The notes: generated from the letters alone by a model not told the origin. Counted from the stretch's first letter, positions 28,480-37,730 are shown. The stretch: 64,000 nt of DNA from Methanosarcina thermophila TM-1 (GCF_000969885.1 NZ_CP009501.1:744001-808000); one strand, 5' to 3'. Translations and numbers: made by a program.

Positions 28480-29115
28480 TTAGTTCTCAATCCTGCGTTC
28501 GATTTCTCCGGGCAATTCCCCTCTTTGCGCTTCAGCTCTGTCCAGCTCATTATGCACAAGGGTTATGCAGTGATTGGAGTGAAGGGAAAGAGGACCCACC
28601 GAGATAATTTTCGCCCCTGCCTTAAGAAGCTGCTTTTCCTCTTCTTCGGTAACCCCTATATGGTCTCCCAAGAAGAAGACAGGGTCCCGAATCTCATTTG
28701 CAATTGCCCTGATGTCCTCGCCGTCCTCTCTCAGGTAGAAAAGGGTGCGCCCCTCAAACTTCGAGAGCAGGAAACCAAGGTCTCCCCTGCGAATCCAGAC
28801 GCCTGGAGTGGAACGAATATCTTGCTCAGTTGCATCCTTTTTAAGGGCTTTCTGGATAAGAGAACCGCTGCTTCGCTCGTCTGGATTGAGATATCTCAGG
28901 TGAAGCCCTTCAAACCTGATAATTTTTCCTGGGTCAGGTTCTCCAAGAAGCAGCAAGTGTACATTTACATCCCTGCGCATTCCGAAGGAGAGAAAAAGGG
29001 CAGAACTCACACAGCGGCAAAGGATATCCATTCTTCCAGCGGAACCAGGAAGATCGTTTAAAGAAAAATCGCCGTCTGTCTTTGCCTTATGCCCTATAAT
29101 AACGATATCGCGCAT
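28480..29115 (-). CDS. trmY: tRNA pseudouridine(54) N1-methyltransferase TrmY
   Basis: A 211-residue SPOUT-class enzyme (formerly DUF358) that N1-methylates pseudouridine 54 in archaeal tRNA. Motifs: RDIVIIGHKAKTDGDFSLND at the start, FFLGDHIGVTEEEE, and SVGPLSLHSNHCITLVHNEL at the knot. The ATG at 29115 gives the normal N-terminus; a GTG two codons earlier is in frame. A TATA-like TTTTATATCTC lies only about 26 bases before the ATG and no ribosome site is seen, so the mRNA may be leaderless. Its substrate base is made by the neighbouring Pus10. Confidence 0.92.
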   Translation of the reverse strand: MRDIVIIGHKAKTDGDFSLNDLPGSAGRMDILCRCVSSALFLSFGMRRDVNVHLLLLGEPDPGKIIRFEGLHLRYLNPDERSSGSLIQKALKKDATEQDIRSTPGVWIRRGDLGFLLSKFEGRTLFYLREDGEDIRAIANEIRDPVFFLGDHIGVTEEEEKQLLKAGAKIISVGPLSLHSNHCITLVHNELDRAEAQRGELPGEIERRIEN

Positions 29116-29160
29116 GGGCACTATAATTTACTAAGAGATATAAAAGATGTACGCAAACCT

Positions 29161-29290
29161 TTTTAGGAAAAAGTTTTATCAAAAACTTTTTAGAAAAAAG
29201 TTTTATCAAAAACTTTTTAGAAAAAAGTTTTATCAAAAAATTTTTAGAAAAAAGTTTTATCAAAACCTTTTTAGAAAAAAGATTTATCAA
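29161..29290. repeat. Five 27-bp tandem hairpin repeats
   Basis: The core AAGTTTTATCAAAA recurs at 29171, 29198, 29225, 29252 and 29279, an exact 27-bp period. Each unit is an inverted repeat (AAAAGTTTT and AAAACTTTT around ATC), so the array can fold as serial hairpins. A related copy in opposite orientation is at 54375-54430. It lies between divergent trmY and the phosphoesterase gene. The open frame running through it on the minus strand is a by-product of the 27-base period. Confidence 0.85.
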
Positions 29291-29342
29291 AAAGGCAGCC
29301 TTAGGATCTTTTGAATAATTTGAATAACAGGACCGGATAAGG

Positions 29343-29999
29343 ATGAAGATACTGGCTATTTCTGATCCCCATGGGGATTATTCGAAGATAAGGAAAATGA
29401 TGGAAAAGGCAGGAGATTTCGACCTGGCGGTTATTGTCGGAGATATTACTCATTTCGGACCCGATGAGAAGGTAGAAGAACTGATGGAACTCTTTGATAA
29501 GCCCGTGCTGGCAATTCCTGGAAATTGTGATCAGAGAAGTATTTTGAATGCCCTTGACGCCTCAAAGGCTACGAATCTGCACGGGAAGATTGAGCAAATA
29601 GGAAATATCAGTTTTATAGGGCTTGGCGGCTCAAATCCCACCCCTTTCAACACACCATTTGAGCTTTCAGAAGAGGAAATTGAGAAAGCCCTTGAAGGAA
29701 TGGTCTGCTCTGCCGAAAATGCAGGTGAGTGTGGAACCATAGTACTTCTGACTCATGCTCCCCCCCATGGCGCACGAGATGAACTTCCTTTCGGGCACGT
29801 GGGCAGTAAGGCTATCCAGAAATTCGTTGACAGGGTAGATCTGATAATCTGCGGGCATATCCATGAGGCAAAAGGTCTGGAGAAAGTTGGAAAAACCGTA
29901 GTGCTAAACCCTGGCGAAGCTTCCAAAGGTTCCTGCGCCCTTGTTCACCTTCAAGAACCGGAAGGCAAACCCATTGAGGTCGAATTTGTAGAGGTATAA
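29343..29999 (+). CDS. Calcineurin-like metallophosphoesterase (YfcE/MJ0936-type)
   Basis: A 218-residue two-metal phosphoesterase. Metal-site motifs in order: SDPHGD (Asp, His), VGDITHFGP, PGNCDQ, THAPPHG and CGHIHEAKG. The second motif GDI and the compact size fit the small archaeal MJ0936-like phosphodiesterases, which cleave aryl or cyclic phosphodiesters. It has a single-gene layout. The physiological substrate is unknown. The start ATG is clear because the first strand MKILAISDPHGD begins immediately. Confidence 0.9.
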   Translation: MKILAISDPHGDYSKIRKMMEKAGDFDLAVIVGDITHFGPDEKVEELMELFDKPVLAIPGNCDQRSILNALDASKATNLHGKIEQIGNISFIGLGGSNPTPFNTPFELSEEEIEKALEGMVCSAENAGECGTIVLLTHAPPHGARDELPFGHVGSKAIQKFVDRVDLIICGHIHEAKGLEKVGKTVVLNPGEASKGSCALVHLQEPEGKPIEVEFVEV

Positions 30000-30641
30000 G
30001 ATACCCGATTCAATAATGTGAAATGTCAATCTATAATCAGCTTCACCCAGACCTGGCAGGCTTTACCGGGAATTGTATATTGTAGGGAATAGACTATGAA
30101 GTTTCCGGGTTAATATTCACCTGAAAAGATTTTTCTCAGGTTTATGAACACCTCAGGAAATCTCACACAGGTTTTTCAATATACACTCAACCTTTTTCTT
30201 TTTTCAAGGGCTAAATTCATTACCAGGGACACCCATACTATATAATTATATTTTTGTTTTAGCTCGCTAATCAATCTCATTTGCAGAATCAATATTAACT
30301 TTATTCATCTGACTACCCATGATCATTCGTCCTATCAAACTATCATTTGCTTTAGTACTCTCATTTATTTACCTGCAGATTTAACTGGCATAATAACCAG
30401 GCACAGGCATATTGAAAATCACTAAGAGAAATGTGAATAATAGGATTGTATGACCGATGCCGGAGCAGATGGATAGAATTTAAATAAGTTAAATTGAGAG
30501 TTTAGATAAGGATTTTAAATACCTTAAATATGAATTTCAAATATGGTTTCCTTAAAACCTAATTCTGAACTTTATAGATCGAAAGATAATAGAGGTTGAG
30601 CTACGGGTATTATTGAAGATTTAGGTTTCGATCCGGTTTTT
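30000..30641. other. Long non-coding gap before the MgtC-like gene
   Basis: About 640 bases without a supported gene. A dyad (ACCTGAAAA ... TTTTCTCAGGT) lies at 30119-30141. The region contains probable promoter sequence for the membrane-protein gene downstream (AT-rich, TTAAATATG near 30523). No RNA gene recognised. Confidence 0.4.
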
Positions 30642-31883
30642 ATGGATTTCATGACGAAGCTTGCCATATCCTTTCTGATTGGAATAATGGTGGGTATAGA
30701 AAGGGAGCATAGAGCAATTGAGCATGAAATCTTTGCCGGTGTGAGAACTTACAGCATAACCTGCATAACAGGCATGTTAACTGCTTACGTAAGCGAGGCA
30801 ACAGGACAGGGTTTTGTTTACGTAGCTGCGCTTTTCATCGGGGCAGTCTGTTCCATAGTCACTTATTCCAAGATTTTTCTCTTCAAACGGATAGGAGTTA
30901 CCAGCCCTATCAGCCTCTTCTTCATTTTTGTGGTGGGTGTACTTGTAGGCTATGACTACGGCATGTTTGCTATAGTCTCTTCAATAGTTGTAGCTATTCT
31001 TCTGATCCAGAAGAAACCTCTTCACCAGTTTGTAGGAAGCCTGACAAAAGAGGAACTTTACAATGCCATACAGTTTCTGGCTGTGGCTTTTATACTTTAT
31101 CCTGTGATGCCGGATAGAGAGTTCTTCGGAGTTATAAACTTCAGGTCTGCAATCCTTATTGTAATTCTTGTTTCACTTATCAGTTTTTTAAGCTATGTAC
31201 TCTTGAGAAAGTTCGGTACAACAAGCGGAATCTGTTATTCTGGCTTTGTAGGTGGCTTTGTGAACAGTGAAGCCACAACAGCTGCACTTGCGGGTCTCTC
31301 TAAACGAGCAAAGGAAATGGCCGACCCTGTGCTTACCGGAATCCTGCTCTGCAATATTTCCATGCTCATAAGGAATCTTGTGTTAGCTCTGATAGTTGAC
31401 CCAACTGGTCAGATTACTTTATCTATGCTTCCTGTCCATACCGTGATAATTCTTGTTTCGATATTAATGGCTCTGAGGTATAATAAGAAATTCTGCTCGA
31501 TAGGAGGAGAAGAGCTTAAAATCGAATCTCCTTTCTCGCTTGGTCAGGCATTCAAGTTCGGTACTGCTTTTACATTGATCCTTATAATAGGAAGTTTTGC
31601 CTATAAAGTTGCAGGAACTGCTGGAATCTACATCACCGCCCTCGGGGCTCTCGTCAGTAGTTCTGGAGTAATTGTCTCTGTAACTTTACTCGCCGTAAGC
31701 GGAAATATCTCCTATATAACTGCAGCTAACACTGCGGTGCTTGCAAGCATTATGGGTACGGTTAACAAAATTCTGATTTCGAAAATCTCTGGTTCTTCCA
31801 GCCTTTTTACCCTTGCAAGAAATACTTTTGGGATAATTGCAGTTATAGGGACTCTTGCTTTACTTTTATGGAACAGCATATGA
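30642..31883 (+). CDS. MgtC/SapB family membrane protein with DUF4010
   Basis: A 413-residue integral membrane protein. The N-terminal part is the MgtC/SapB domain (ISFLIGIMVGIEREHRA, VRTYSITCITGMLTAYV); the larger C-terminal part is DUF4010, with about eight further helices and the polar stretch GGFVNSEATTAALAGLSKRA. MgtC-type proteins influence Mg2+ homeostasis and ATP synthase in bacteria; the role of the DUF4010 fusion in archaea is not established. It is a single-gene unit with long flanking gaps. A transport role is inference. Confidence 0.85.
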   Translation: MDFMTKLAISFLIGIMVGIEREHRAIEHEIFAGVRTYSITCITGMLTAYVSEATGQGFVYVAALFIGAVCSIVTYSKIFLFKRIGVTSPISLFFIFVVGVLVGYDYGMFAIVSSIVVAILLIQKKPLHQFVGSLTKEELYNAIQFLAVAFILYPVMPDREFFGVINFRSAILIVILVSLISFLSYVLLRKFGTTSGICYSGFVGGFVNSEATTAALAGLSKRAKEMADPVLTGILLCNISMLIRNLVLALIVDPTGQITLSMLPVHTVIILVSILMALRYNKKFCSIGGEELKIESPFSLGQAFKFGTAFTLILIIGSFAYKVAGTAGIYITALGALVSSSGVIVSVTLLAVSGNISYITAANTAVLASIMGTVNKILISKISGSSSLFTLARNTFGIIAVIGTLALLLWNSI

Positions 31884-32358
31884 ACAAAGCTTTGAAGTGG
31901 ATTTGTTTTCAGTAAAAGTATTTTATGATCTTAGAATTGATACTCCAGATCTCCTGTGATGTCTACACTTGATAAGCAGTGAATGCGATCCTCACAGTTA
32001 CTGCCCATTAGCGAATATCTTTACACGCGAGCAGTAAATTAAAATTATTTAATAAGTAAGCTAAAGCTGTGGGGTGAAAGCAAGCTTCAAGAGTTTTTGA
32101 AAGGAATACTTACTCAAAGTAGTAAGAGCAATTCAAAAAGAGTGAAAAGTATATTTATATGTACGGGTAATCTTGAAAAAGAAAAATCAGATTTGAAATG
32201 CCCTTAAAGAAGGGCTGCAATACTATAAAATACCGGGTCTTATAAAGACTAAGGAAGCTAAAAATCTGAATAGTCAAGCATCAAATCAAATATTAGCTTA
32301 TAATTGCATGGAATTTCGAGCTGAGGTATTAGCTTCGGAAATTTTATAACCGCAAGCG
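31884..32358. other. Intergenic gap before the first lipoprotein gene
   Basis: About 475 AT-rich bases with no supported gene. It ends with GTGGGGAA just before the lipoprotein start, the same box seen before other exported genes in the window. Confidence 0.4.
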
Positions 32359-32370
32359 GTGGGGAATAAA

Positions 32371-32916
32371 ATGAAAACAAAATTAATTGTGTTGCTTCTT
32401 ATATTTGGCGTCGTTTTATTTTCAGGATGCGCAGGGGACGAACAGCCTTCGCCAGATGAAAATGGTACTCCTGTAGAAACTGAAACACCGGAAGAAAATG
32501 TAACTGCTGTAGAAACTGAAACACCAGAGGAAAATATAACTGCTGTAGAAACTGAAACACCAGAGGAAAATGTAACTGCCGTAGAAGCTGAAACACCGGA
32601 AGAAAATGAAACCGAGGAAACAGGCGGGGTTACAACTTCTGATAGAAGACCGGCTACATATACCATAAGGCTGGATAATAATATGGCACGCCCATCAAGT
32701 CTTGAGATTAAGCAAGGAGATAGGGTTGTCTGGTTAAACTGGGAGGACAGCCCGAGAAGGGTTTTTACACTTGTAAGTGAAGAAAATCTCTTTAATAACA
32801 CAAATCTTGTGTACAAGCGTTCTTTTACCTATACCTTCAATGAGACCGGGGAATACCACTTCAGCGTTGTCGGTCAGCCCAGAATGAATGTTACTGTTAG
32901 TGTGGTTGAACCCTAA
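32371..32916 (+). CDS. Lipoprotein with Thr/Glu repeats and ligand-less cupredoxin-like domain
   Basis: A 181-residue lipoprotein: signal peptide LIVLLLIFGVVLFSGC with lipobox Cys, then four acidic 12-residue repeats (consensus VETETPEENVTA) and a C-terminal beta-sandwich (about 95-180). The C-terminal domain follows the cupredoxin plan (PSSLEIKQGDRVVWLNWE ... GEYHFSVVGQPRMNVTV) but the usual His, Cys and His copper ligands are replaced; only the Met position remains. It is a paralogue of the gene at 33439. It is probably displayed on the outer face of the membrane. The start is ATG 32371 behind GTGGGGA; GTG 32359 is in frame. Confidence 0.8.
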   Translation: MKTKLIVLLLIFGVVLFSGCAGDEQPSPDENGTPVETETPEENVTAVETETPEENITAVETETPEENVTAVEAETPEENETEETGGVTTSDRRPATYTIRLDNNMARPSSLEIKQGDRVVWLNWEDSPRRVFTLVSEENLFNNTNLVYKRSFTYTFNETGEYHFSVVGQPRMNVTVSVVEP

Positions 32917-32945
32917 ATAATAGCTATTTATAACTAAAAACAGCT

Positions 32946-32975
32946 GCCGGGAGACCTCCTGGCAAATCTATTTTT
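32946..32975 (+). terminator. Terminator after the first lipoprotein gene
   Basis: GCCGGGAG, two-base loop, CTCCTGGC (8-bp stem with one G-T pair) followed by AAATCTATTTTT. It lies 30 bases after the stop codon. The remaining gap to 33438 holds nothing recognised. Confidence 0.6.
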
Positions 32976-33438
32976 AATACTTTTTAAAGCCGGATTTCCT
33001 GAGCACACCTTTTATTTGCATTCTCCAAAATACTTATTGTTTTTTTGTTTCACGGCTCCGGTATATAGGGATTTTACCTGACAGCTAGACTACAGAATTC
33101 GTAATACACCTTGCCTTTTCCGCAGTATCGCAGGATAAATACACTGGTAAATCTGAAGCTTGGTGCATTGTCAAAAGAACTGGAAGATTTTCTGGATATC
33201 AGGGTTGGAGTTGAAAACTGAGACTTTTAATGCTGCAGTTTCTAAGCAGTATACAAAGTAACACTAAGCTCACTTCAGTATTATGTCATCCATATCAGTA
33301 CTTATCACTCAGAATCCGTGCCCATATCTCAAGAATAACTCCAGCTTAATGAACTGTTATAAGAAAGCGTTATTATTTATAAACGGCTTATATTAAGTTA
33401 GGAATACAAAAGAAGATTACTAAATAAGGGGGAGGCGA

Positions 33439-34110
33439 TTGGGAACAAACAAAATAATTCTACTCCTAATAGTTCTGTCAGTAGTAATTTCAGGCTGCCT
33501 GAGTTCGGGGGATGAGGAAAATGAAGAGGAAGATCAGGAGGCAGGCGGCAGTTCAGGAGGCTCACAAAGACCGAGACAAATGACAACACCCCCAGGAACG
33601 CAGAAAGAGATGTGGACAGCAGAAGAAACGGAAACTGAAGACGAAATGTGGACAGCGGAAGAAATGGGAACTCCAGCGGAGACGGTAGCACAGGAAGAGC
33701 TTGAGACACAGACAGAAACAGAAACTCAGGAAGAACTGGGAACACCGCAAGATACAGCAATTCCAGGAGCTGGGGAAGAAGCTGAGGCAGGGCAAACTGA
33801 AGAATGGACGGAAGAAGGAGGACAGGCTGGAGATGTACAGTCAGGTGGAGCCGTCCCAACCACACATCCTGTAAGGCTTAAGGATTATCTTATGATTCCC
33901 CCAAGACTGGAAATCAATACTGGAGAAACGGTTATATGGAGAAATTATCAGGAATCCAGTGTGCTTTTCCTTACCAGCAGGGAGTATCTTTTTGAGGATC
34001 AAAGGCTTGTTTACGGAGATACCTTTGAGTATACATTCACTGAACCGGGCAGCTATAATTTCAGTGTAAAAGGCTATCCCAAGATGCAGATGACCATTAC
34101 TGTAAAATAA
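33439..34110 (+). CDS. Second lipoprotein with cupredoxin-like domain, paralogue of the upstream gene
   Basis: A 223-residue lipoprotein starting at TTG 33439 with GGGGGAGG upstream. Signal peptide IILLLIVLSVVISGC with lipobox Cys, then about 110 residues of Glu/Thr/Gly-rich linker (imperfect EMWTAEE and ETETQEELGTP repeats), and a C-terminal cupredoxin-like domain (PPRLEINTGETVIWRNYQ ... GSYNFSVKGYPKMQMTITV). As in the paralogue, copper-binding His and Cys are absent and only the Met is kept. The linker is much longer and differs in sequence. Likely a surface stalk plus a small binding domain. Confidence 0.78.
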   Translation: MGTNKIILLLIVLSVVISGCLSSGDEENEEEDQEAGGSSGGSQRPRQMTTPPGTQKEMWTAEETETEDEMWTAEEMGTPAETVAQEELETQTETETQEELGTPQDTAIPGAGEEAEAGQTEEWTEEGGQAGDVQSGGAVPTTHPVRLKDYLMIPPRLEINTGETVIWRNYQESSVLFLTSREYLFEDQRLVYGDTFEYTFTEPGSYNFSVKGYPKMQMTITVK

Positions 34111-34134
34111 TATCCCAAAGTATAGCAGTCTCAA

Positions 34135-35301
34135 ATGATGTATAAAACTATAGTTGAAGGCACAACAAAGGTTTTAGTTCCAGTACCGCCTCAGGATGCA
34201 GCCTTCCCTCCGTCGGCAGCTCCGGTTTTTTATAATCCGGAGATGGAGCTTAACCGCGATATTAACGTTGCAGTTACAGCTGCATTTGTGAAAAGGCTCC
34301 TTTCGAGAAAAGAGCTTCTCAGGGAAGAAATCCGTTACGTGGACGCTTTTTCGGCGTCAGGGATAAGGGGACTAAGGATTGCAGGTGAAGTAGGTATCCA
34401 TGCTACCATGAATGACTGGAATTCAGATGCGTTTGAAACGATAAAAGAAAACATCAAAATTAACGGGCTTGAGGAAAGAACCTTGGCTACCCGCAAGAAT
34501 GCAAATGTATTGCTTCACGAGCAAAAGTTTCATATCGTGGATATTGATCCATTCGGCACTCCTTCACCTTTCCTGGACGCGGCGTCGGCCTCGGTCAAAA
34601 ATCTGCTGTCGGTTACGGCAACGGACACAGCCCCGTTATGCGGAGCTCATCTGAGAGCCGGGATAAGAAAATATGCAGCCGTGCCTCTTAACACGGAATA
34701 CCACAGTGAGATGGGGCTTCGAGTTCTCCTGGGAGCCTGTGCCAGAGAGCTTGCAAAGCACGAAAAAGGAATGTTACCCCTTATTTCCCATGTGACACGT
34801 CACTATGTTCGCACTTATCTCAAAGTTCTTCCCGGAACAAAACATACTGATAAAACTCTAGAGTCAATGGGTTTCAGCATTCACTGTCCGACATGTGGGT
34901 TTCGAGGGTCAGTGTATGGACTTGCAGTACATATCAAGAATGATTGCCCTGTTTGTGGGTCTTTCACACAGATTGCGGGTCCTTTGTGGCTTGGACCCTT
35001 CAGGGAACGGGCATTTTGTGATGAGGTTATCTCCGAACTTGAAGTGCATCCTCTAAACACAAAAGACAAAGCGAAAAAGTTAATTACCTTCTGCAGGGAC
35101 GAACTCGATATCCCGATGTTCTATGACCAGCATGTAATCTGTAAAGAACTCGGAGTTTCCGCAACTGGAATAGAAACCCTCATAGAAGCCCTTAAGGCTC
35201 ACGGATTTGAAGCGTCAAGGACTCATTTCAGCGGAACCTCGTTCCGAACCAATGCGCCTATAACGGAAATAAAAAAGATAATCAGGGCGCTTTCTGAATG
35301 A
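34135..35301 (+). CDS. trm1: tRNA (guanine26-N2)-dimethyltransferase Trm1
   Basis: A 388-residue archaeal Trm1 which methylates G26 of tRNA. It begins with TIVEGTTKVLVPVP, has the class I SAM-binding region (VDAFSASGIRGLRIAGEVG), the catalytic motif DIDPFGTPSPFLDAA and a C-terminal zinc finger (CPTCGFRGSVYG and CPVCGS). The ATGATG start leaves the true first codon open by one. It starts 24 bases after the lipoprotein stop and is followed by the winged-helix and DUF2110 genes, a grouping found in other archaea. Confidence 0.94.
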   Translation: MMYKTIVEGTTKVLVPVPPQDAAFPPSAAPVFYNPEMELNRDINVAVTAAFVKRLLSRKELLREEIRYVDAFSASGIRGLRIAGEVGIHATMNDWNSDAFETIKENIKINGLEERTLATRKNANVLLHEQKFHIVDIDPFGTPSPFLDAASASVKNLLSVTATDTAPLCGAHLRAGIRKYAAVPLNTEYHSEMGLRVLLGACARELAKHEKGMLPLISHVTRHYVRTYLKVLPGTKHTDKTLESMGFSIHCPTCGFRGSVYGLAVHIKNDCPVCGSFTQIAGPLWLGPFRERAFCDEVISELEVHPLNTKDKAKKLITFCRDELDIPMFYDQHVICKELGVSATGIETLIEALKAHGFEASRTHFSGTSFRTNAPITEIKKIIRALSE

Positions 35302-35435
35302 ATTTTCAAGCAAAAGTTGAGAGGCAAATGAAGGTAGGAAACTCTCCCAGTATTGTATATAAACCACTGAAGAATACTTAAAACCTTTGATTGAGGTCCA
35401 GAAGTAATCCGCTAGAAAATTCCAATGTGATATTT

Positions 35436-36056
35436 ATGTCCGATGAAAATGCAGAAAAATTATTCTTGCAGGAAAAGCCCACCCGTGCGCTGCTATTTAT
35501 TGGCTCGATGGGAAAGACTTATGCATCTGTTATTTCTAAAGAGATAGATTCCACCTTTGCCCATACCACAAGAATCCTCGCGAAAATGGAACAGTGCGGA
35601 CTTATAAGATTCACATTCGAGGGGCGGATAAAGTTTGTCGAACTTACGGAGTACGGGAGAGAAGTCGAAGCTGCCCTCAAAGAGTTCAGGGATATTATCG
35701 CAGAGGAACCTCCGGAAATTCAGGAAGAAAAGTCCCGGGAAACAGGGGTCGAAAAAGAGGAATTTACAGCCGGGGAAGAAGAGAAAGAGCCTGAACAGGT
35801 AGAAGAGCTTGATCCTCTGAGTGCAGAGATTCTTGAGAAGGTGAAAAAACTCCGGAGTAAAATAGAGAGCATTCACAGGGAGGCAGTGGAACAGGGAGAT
35901 AGCAAGGATACGATTTCCCGGAAACTTGGTCCTTACAGTAGGGATATAAAGAAACTCCAGAACCAGATTGAAAGGGCAGAGAGCCCAATTAATGAAATTG
36001 TCACCTCAGCCCTGAATGAAAGTGAAGAACTTCTGGAAATGTATCTCAGGAACTGA
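35436..36056 (+). CDS. Winged-helix (MarR-like) protein with coiled-coil tail
   Basis: About 206 residues. The first 80 form a winged helix-turn-helix (TRALLFIGSMGKTYASVISK ... RILAKMEQCGLIRFTFEGRI), followed by a very acidic linker and a long C-terminal helical segment (AEILEKVKKLRSKIESIH). It is conserved next to trm1 and DUF2110 in methanogens. The role may be transcriptional or RNA-linked; no ligand site is seen. I chose the ATG at 35436; an in-frame TTG at 35391 would add 15 residues unlike the family start. Confidence 0.75.
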   Translation: MSDENAEKLFLQEKPTRALLFIGSMGKTYASVISKEIDSTFAHTTRILAKMEQCGLIRFTFEGRIKFVELTEYGREVEAALKEFRDIIAEEPPEIQEEKSRETGVEKEEFTAGEEEKEPEQVEELDPLSAEILEKVKKLRSKIESIHREAVEQGDSKDTISRKLGPYSRDIKKLQNQIERAESPINEIVTSALNESEELLEMYLRN

Positions 36057-36103
36057 GGGGATGTCCAGCTCCCGGCAAAAAGTAGAGAATTGGTAGGAAG
36101 AAT

Positions 36104-36799
36104 ATGATAAAAGTTGTAACTCTCCAGCATATTTATGGGAAGAACCGGGAAAGGATGGCAGAACTTCTAAAAACCCTGGTTGAGAATGAATTGAAGGATC
36201 TTGAGGTAAAAGTTGAGATATCCATCACCCCTGAAAACTGGGCTGAGTTTACTCTTGAAGGTGAGGATGAGGAAGTGTCTGCAAATTTGCTGACCTCCAG
36301 ATACGGGACGCCTGTACAAAAAGCTGAACCTGGGAAGGTATACAGGGGCTTTCTCCAGGCTTTTTTAGAGGATGCTTTTCTGGTCAATATTGGTGTACCT
36401 GTCAGGGTTGAAGCCGGGGAACTCAAAGCTCTTGGCAGTGGAAAGCCAAAACAGCTTGCCTCAAGGTTCGGTCTTATACCCCATTTGCCGGTTGAAGTCG
36501 AGGTTATTGAGGCAAACAAGGATTTAAAAGCTCGTTTCACTAAAAAACAGCTTGATCTCTGGTGGAGCTGGAAAAAAGCAGCTACTGATAGGGTGACTGT
36601 TAACGGAGCAACGCGCTCGGAAATCAAAAGTGCAATTAAAAAAACAGGCCACGGAAGGGATATTTACGAAATCGAGCGCCTGGGGCTGCTGGAACATGCA
36701 ATCGTGTGCCGGGAAAAAACCGATGGTCCAGGTATAGTTGCAGCAATAGGGCCTCGCCTGAAATCCGAAATGGGAGTTGTAATTGGGGAGGCGCGCTGA
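36104..36799 (+). CDS. DUF2110 family archaeal protein
   Basis: A 231-residue soluble protein beginning with MIKVVTLQHIYGKNRERM. I assign it to archaeal DUF2110 from its start, its length and its place after trm1 and the winged-helix gene. It has an OB-like middle (GKVYRGFLQAFLEDAFLVNIG) and a C-terminal part with EIERLGLLEHAIVCREKTDG. It lies 47 bases after the winged-helix stop, so the two are probably co-transcribed. Function unknown; an RNA- or transcription-related role is guessed from context. Confidence 0.75.
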   Translation: MIKVVTLQHIYGKNRERMAELLKTLVENELKDLEVKVEISITPENWAEFTLEGEDEEVSANLLTSRYGTPVQKAEPGKVYRGFLQAFLEDAFLVNIGVPVRVEAGELKALGSGKPKQLASRFGLIPHLPVEVEVIEANKDLKARFTKKQLDLWWSWKKAATDRVTVNGATRSEIKSAIKKTGHGRDIYEIERLGLLEHAIVCREKTDGPGIVAAIGPRLKSEMGVVIGEAR

Positions 36800-36953
36800 C
36801 AGACTGCCCTTAAGAGAAAGCAGGACGAAGCCCGAAAAAAGAGCTGGCATGGGAAAATTTTGTAAGCCAGTAAATTCTAAGAACGAGATGTAGCTTAAAC
36901 CCCAAAATACTAATAATACTTGGTATGTAGAACAGCGAATGTAATAAAGGAAT

Positions 36954-37691
36954 TCATATTGTTATCTTGAAAAGACAGTGTTCATGCCCTGTCCCATAAC
37001 ACTCAGTCTCGGTAACTTTATAATCCTTTTCAAGCTTTCCTTTAAGGATCCCTTCAATAATGCCTTCTATTAAAGAGCAGAAAGGTTTCCCAATGACAGG
37101 CATTGAACTGGCTTTGAAACTATCTTCAATCTGAAGAGCAATGGGATCCGTGAGTACAGAAACCCGGCATTTTCCATGGAATTCTAGAAAATCCCCAATC
37201 TCTTTCAGGAGCTCATCCTGGGTTTCGGATTTGAAAATTGAGGAAACAGATATTCCAAGATCGCTTCCTATAGTTTTTACAACTGGAGCATTGTTAATTC
37301 CATATGCTTCAAAACCAAAGCAAAGCGCATGAAACAGGATTTCTGCAAAGCAGAACCTGTCATATCCATTTGCAGGAGCCTTTTCCAATAGTTTCCTGTA
37401 GTGCTCGATAAATGGTTCCTGAGAGCAACCCATGTAGCGGGATGTGAGGGAATAAATTTTGCGGCGGCGGTCTTTTGGGTTAAAGCTTTCTTCCACAAGC
37501 TCGCACGATCTGAGGTTGTTGAGATGTACGGAAATGGTTGACTTGGCTTTTGCTGTATATTTTACGATTTCATCGAATGACCTGGGCTCTTCCCTGAGCA
37601 GGTTGAGAATCTGGAGTTTAACAGGGCTGTCTATTGCTATCAGTCCTTTTTCGTTATAAAAAAATTCTGTTCTACTCTCAGATTTTGCCAT
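36954..37691 (-). CDS. msvR: MsvR-like V4R domain redox regulator
   Basis: A 245-residue regulator: an N-terminal winged helix of ArsR type (SPVKLQILNLLREEPRSFDE and STISVHLNNLRSCELVEES) and a C-terminal V4R domain that ends with CYGTGHEHCLFKI. This is the layout of MsvR, the methanogen-specific V4R regulator in which cysteines control DNA binding with redox state. Several Cys are present, including the CX7C pair at the end. A TTCG-N8-CGAA dyad lies just upstream of its TATA region, fitting the known autoregulation. The gene is divergent from pspA, which may share that control. Confidence 0.82.
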   Translation of the reverse strand: MAKSESRTEFFYNEKGLIAIDSPVKLQILNLLREEPRSFDEIVKYTAKAKSTISVHLNNLRSCELVEESFNPKDRRRKIYSLTSRYMGCSQEPFIEHYRKLLEKAPANGYDRFCFAEILFHALCFGFEAYGINNAPVVKTIGSDLGISVSSIFKSETQDELLKEIGDFLEFHGKCRVSVLTDPIALQIEDSFKASSMPVIGKPFCSLIEGIIEGILKGKLEKDYKVTETECYGTGHEHCLFKITI

Positions 37692-37730
37692 AATATCTTT
37701 AGATAAGTTGCTCTCAGATTATATAAACCG

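Noticed and set aside
29087-29290. Minus-strand ORF with repeated LIKLFSKK units
   Set aside because: The repeat period of 27 bases is a multiple of three, so any stop-free frame stays open; the peptide is an artefact of the DNA repeat.
33398-33865. Long minus-strand ORF opposite the second lipoprotein
   Set aside because: It is the antisense of a Glu/Thr-rich repetitive coding region, which rarely yields stops; the forward gene has signal peptide, ribosome site and domain.
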